Shown in pieces: positions 6,369 to 6,908 of a stretch of DNA of 6,908 nt (the first letter of the stretch is position 1; the number at the start of each line of letters is the position of its first letter). Made by a program: the position numbers and the translations under genes. The notes beneath the pieces are model-generated. The model was not told where the DNA came from, did not search any database, and saw only the letters and a list, made by a program, of their open reading frames with translations. The DNA is from Bacteroidota bacterium (GTDB lineage Bacteria; Bacteroidota; Ignavibacteria; UBA10030; UBA6906): contig JAGDMJ010000181.1 in the NCBI GenBank assembly GCA_017860555.1, positions 1 to 6,908 on the forward strand, written 5' to 3'.

Positions 6369-6908
6369 TTACATTTTCACCTTCTCCGCAACCGATTTCG
6401 CCTGAAGGAAGAGCAACAGATAGTCCCTCCCGCCCGCCTTGGAGTCTGTGCCGCTCATATTGAATCCACCGAACGGGTGGGCCCCGACCATGGCACCGGT
6501 ACACTTGCGGTTCAAGTAGAGATTGCCCACGAAGAACTCCTTCTCCGCCCGGGCCAGGTGCTTCTTGTTCTTGCTGTAGATGGCCCCGGTGAGGCCGAAT
6601 TCCGTATTGTTGGCGATCCTCAGCGCATCATCGAAATCCCGGGCCTTGATCACGGCCAGCACAGGCCCGAAGATCTCCTCCTGGCTGATCGTGCCCTTCG
6701 GATCGACATCGGCGATGACCGTTGGGCGGACAAAAAAACCGCCGTCGCCCGCTCTGTTTCCCCCGGCAACAAGCCTTCCCCCCTCGCTCACCCCTTTGTC
6801 GATGTATTCCAGGATCTTCTCTTGCGAGCTTCTGTTGACAACGGGGCCCATGTAATTCTTCCTGTCGGAGGCATCTCCCACTGTCAACAGGTCCACCTTG
6901 CGCGCGAT
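6369..6908 (-). CDS. pruA: 1-pyrroline-5-carboxylate dehydrogenase (L-glutamate gamma-semialdehyde dehydrogenase), partial C-terminus
   Basis: The last 179 residues of an aldehyde dehydrogenase superfamily enzyme; the gene enters from the right edge, so the coenzyme domain and catalytic Cys are outside the window. P5C dehydrogenase oxidises glutamate semialdehyde to glutamate with NAD+, the second step of proline degradation. The visible part has FFVRPTVIADVD, the cofactor-binding EEIFGPVLAV motif, GLTGAIYS, and GNLYLNRKCTGA followed by HPFGGFNMSGTDSKAGG. The MSGTDSKAGG segment and the C-terminal LLLFLQAKSVAEK are diagnostic of the P5CDH group (monofunctional RocA-like type or the C-terminal part of a bifunctional PutA). 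It ends with TAA, 17 bases before sucC, and is the first visible gene of the putative operon. Whether proline dehydrogenase lies upstream cannot be seen. Confidence 0.94.
   Translation of the reverse strand: MARKVDLLTVGDASDRKNYMGPVVNRSSQEKILEYIDKGVSEGGRLVAGGNRAGDGGFFVRPTVIADVDPKGTISQEEIFGPVLAVIKARDFDDALRIANNTEFGLTGAIYSKNKKHLARAEKEFFVGNLYLNRKCTGAMVGAHPFGGFNMSGTDSKAGGRDYLLLFLQAKSVAEKVKM

Noticed and set aside
6352..6504. Longer N-terminus for SucC starting at 6504
   Set aside because: It overlaps the pruA C-terminus, while ATG 6351 has a good ribosome binding site and the family-typical MKVHEYQ start.
1..6908. Defence system, CRISPR array, mobile element or phage genes
   Set aside because: No spaced direct repeats, transposase, integrase or nuclease-like reading frame was found; the genes are core metabolism plus one GH2-like protein.

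Overview
The window is a compact, moderately GC-rich bacterial chromosomal segment with every supported gene on the minus strand. Reading in the direction of transcription (right to left), it starts inside a 1-pyrroline-5-carboxylate dehydrogenase gene (pruA). It then runs through sucC (succinyl-CoA synthetase beta), gatB (Asp/Glu-tRNA amidotransferase subunit B), a tandem-domain universal stress protein and tpiA (triosephosphate isomerase). It ends inside a large gene for a secreted glycoside hydrolase family 2-like protein that runs off the left edge. The protein set points to a free-living heterotroph that uses the indirect (amidotransferase) route for Asn- and/or Gln-tRNA. No phylogenetic marker allows firm placement. 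The GH2-like protein resembles, from memory, proteins from the Ignavibacteria/Bacteroidota side of the tree, but this is a weak inference.

Right part (6908 to 1953): pruA, sucC, gatB, usp and tpiA are separated by only 17, 19, 1 and 29 bases, so they very probably form one operon. The products are central-metabolism and translation housekeeping proteins: proline/glutamate catabolism, the TCA cycle, tRNA-dependent amidation and glycolysis, with a stress protein between them. No sucD, gatA or gatC is next to its partner gene.

Middle (1952 to 1798): the 155-base gap holds compact control DNA. An inverted repeat with 8-bp perfect arms followed by T6 lies just after the tpiA stop and looks like a terminator, though with an unusually long 40-nt loop. 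It is followed by a sigma70-like promoter (TTGCAT, 17 bp, TATATT). Abutting the -10 box is a perfect 9-bp inverted repeat covering the expected transcription start, which has the layout of a repressor operator. This suggests the left gene is separately and conditionally transcribed.

Left part (1797 to 1): a GH2-like protein with a probable signal peptide, a sugar-binding jelly-roll domain, an immunoglobulin-like domain and a TIM barrel. Its barrel keeps the family scaffold, but the usual catalytic nucleophile position reads Lys and the Asn before the acid/base Glu reads Asp. Its N-terminus lacks an ATG or GTG start. This gene and its control region are the most interesting part of the window; the rest is ordinary core metabolism. 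No RNA genes, CRISPR arrays, insertion sequences or phage genes were seen.
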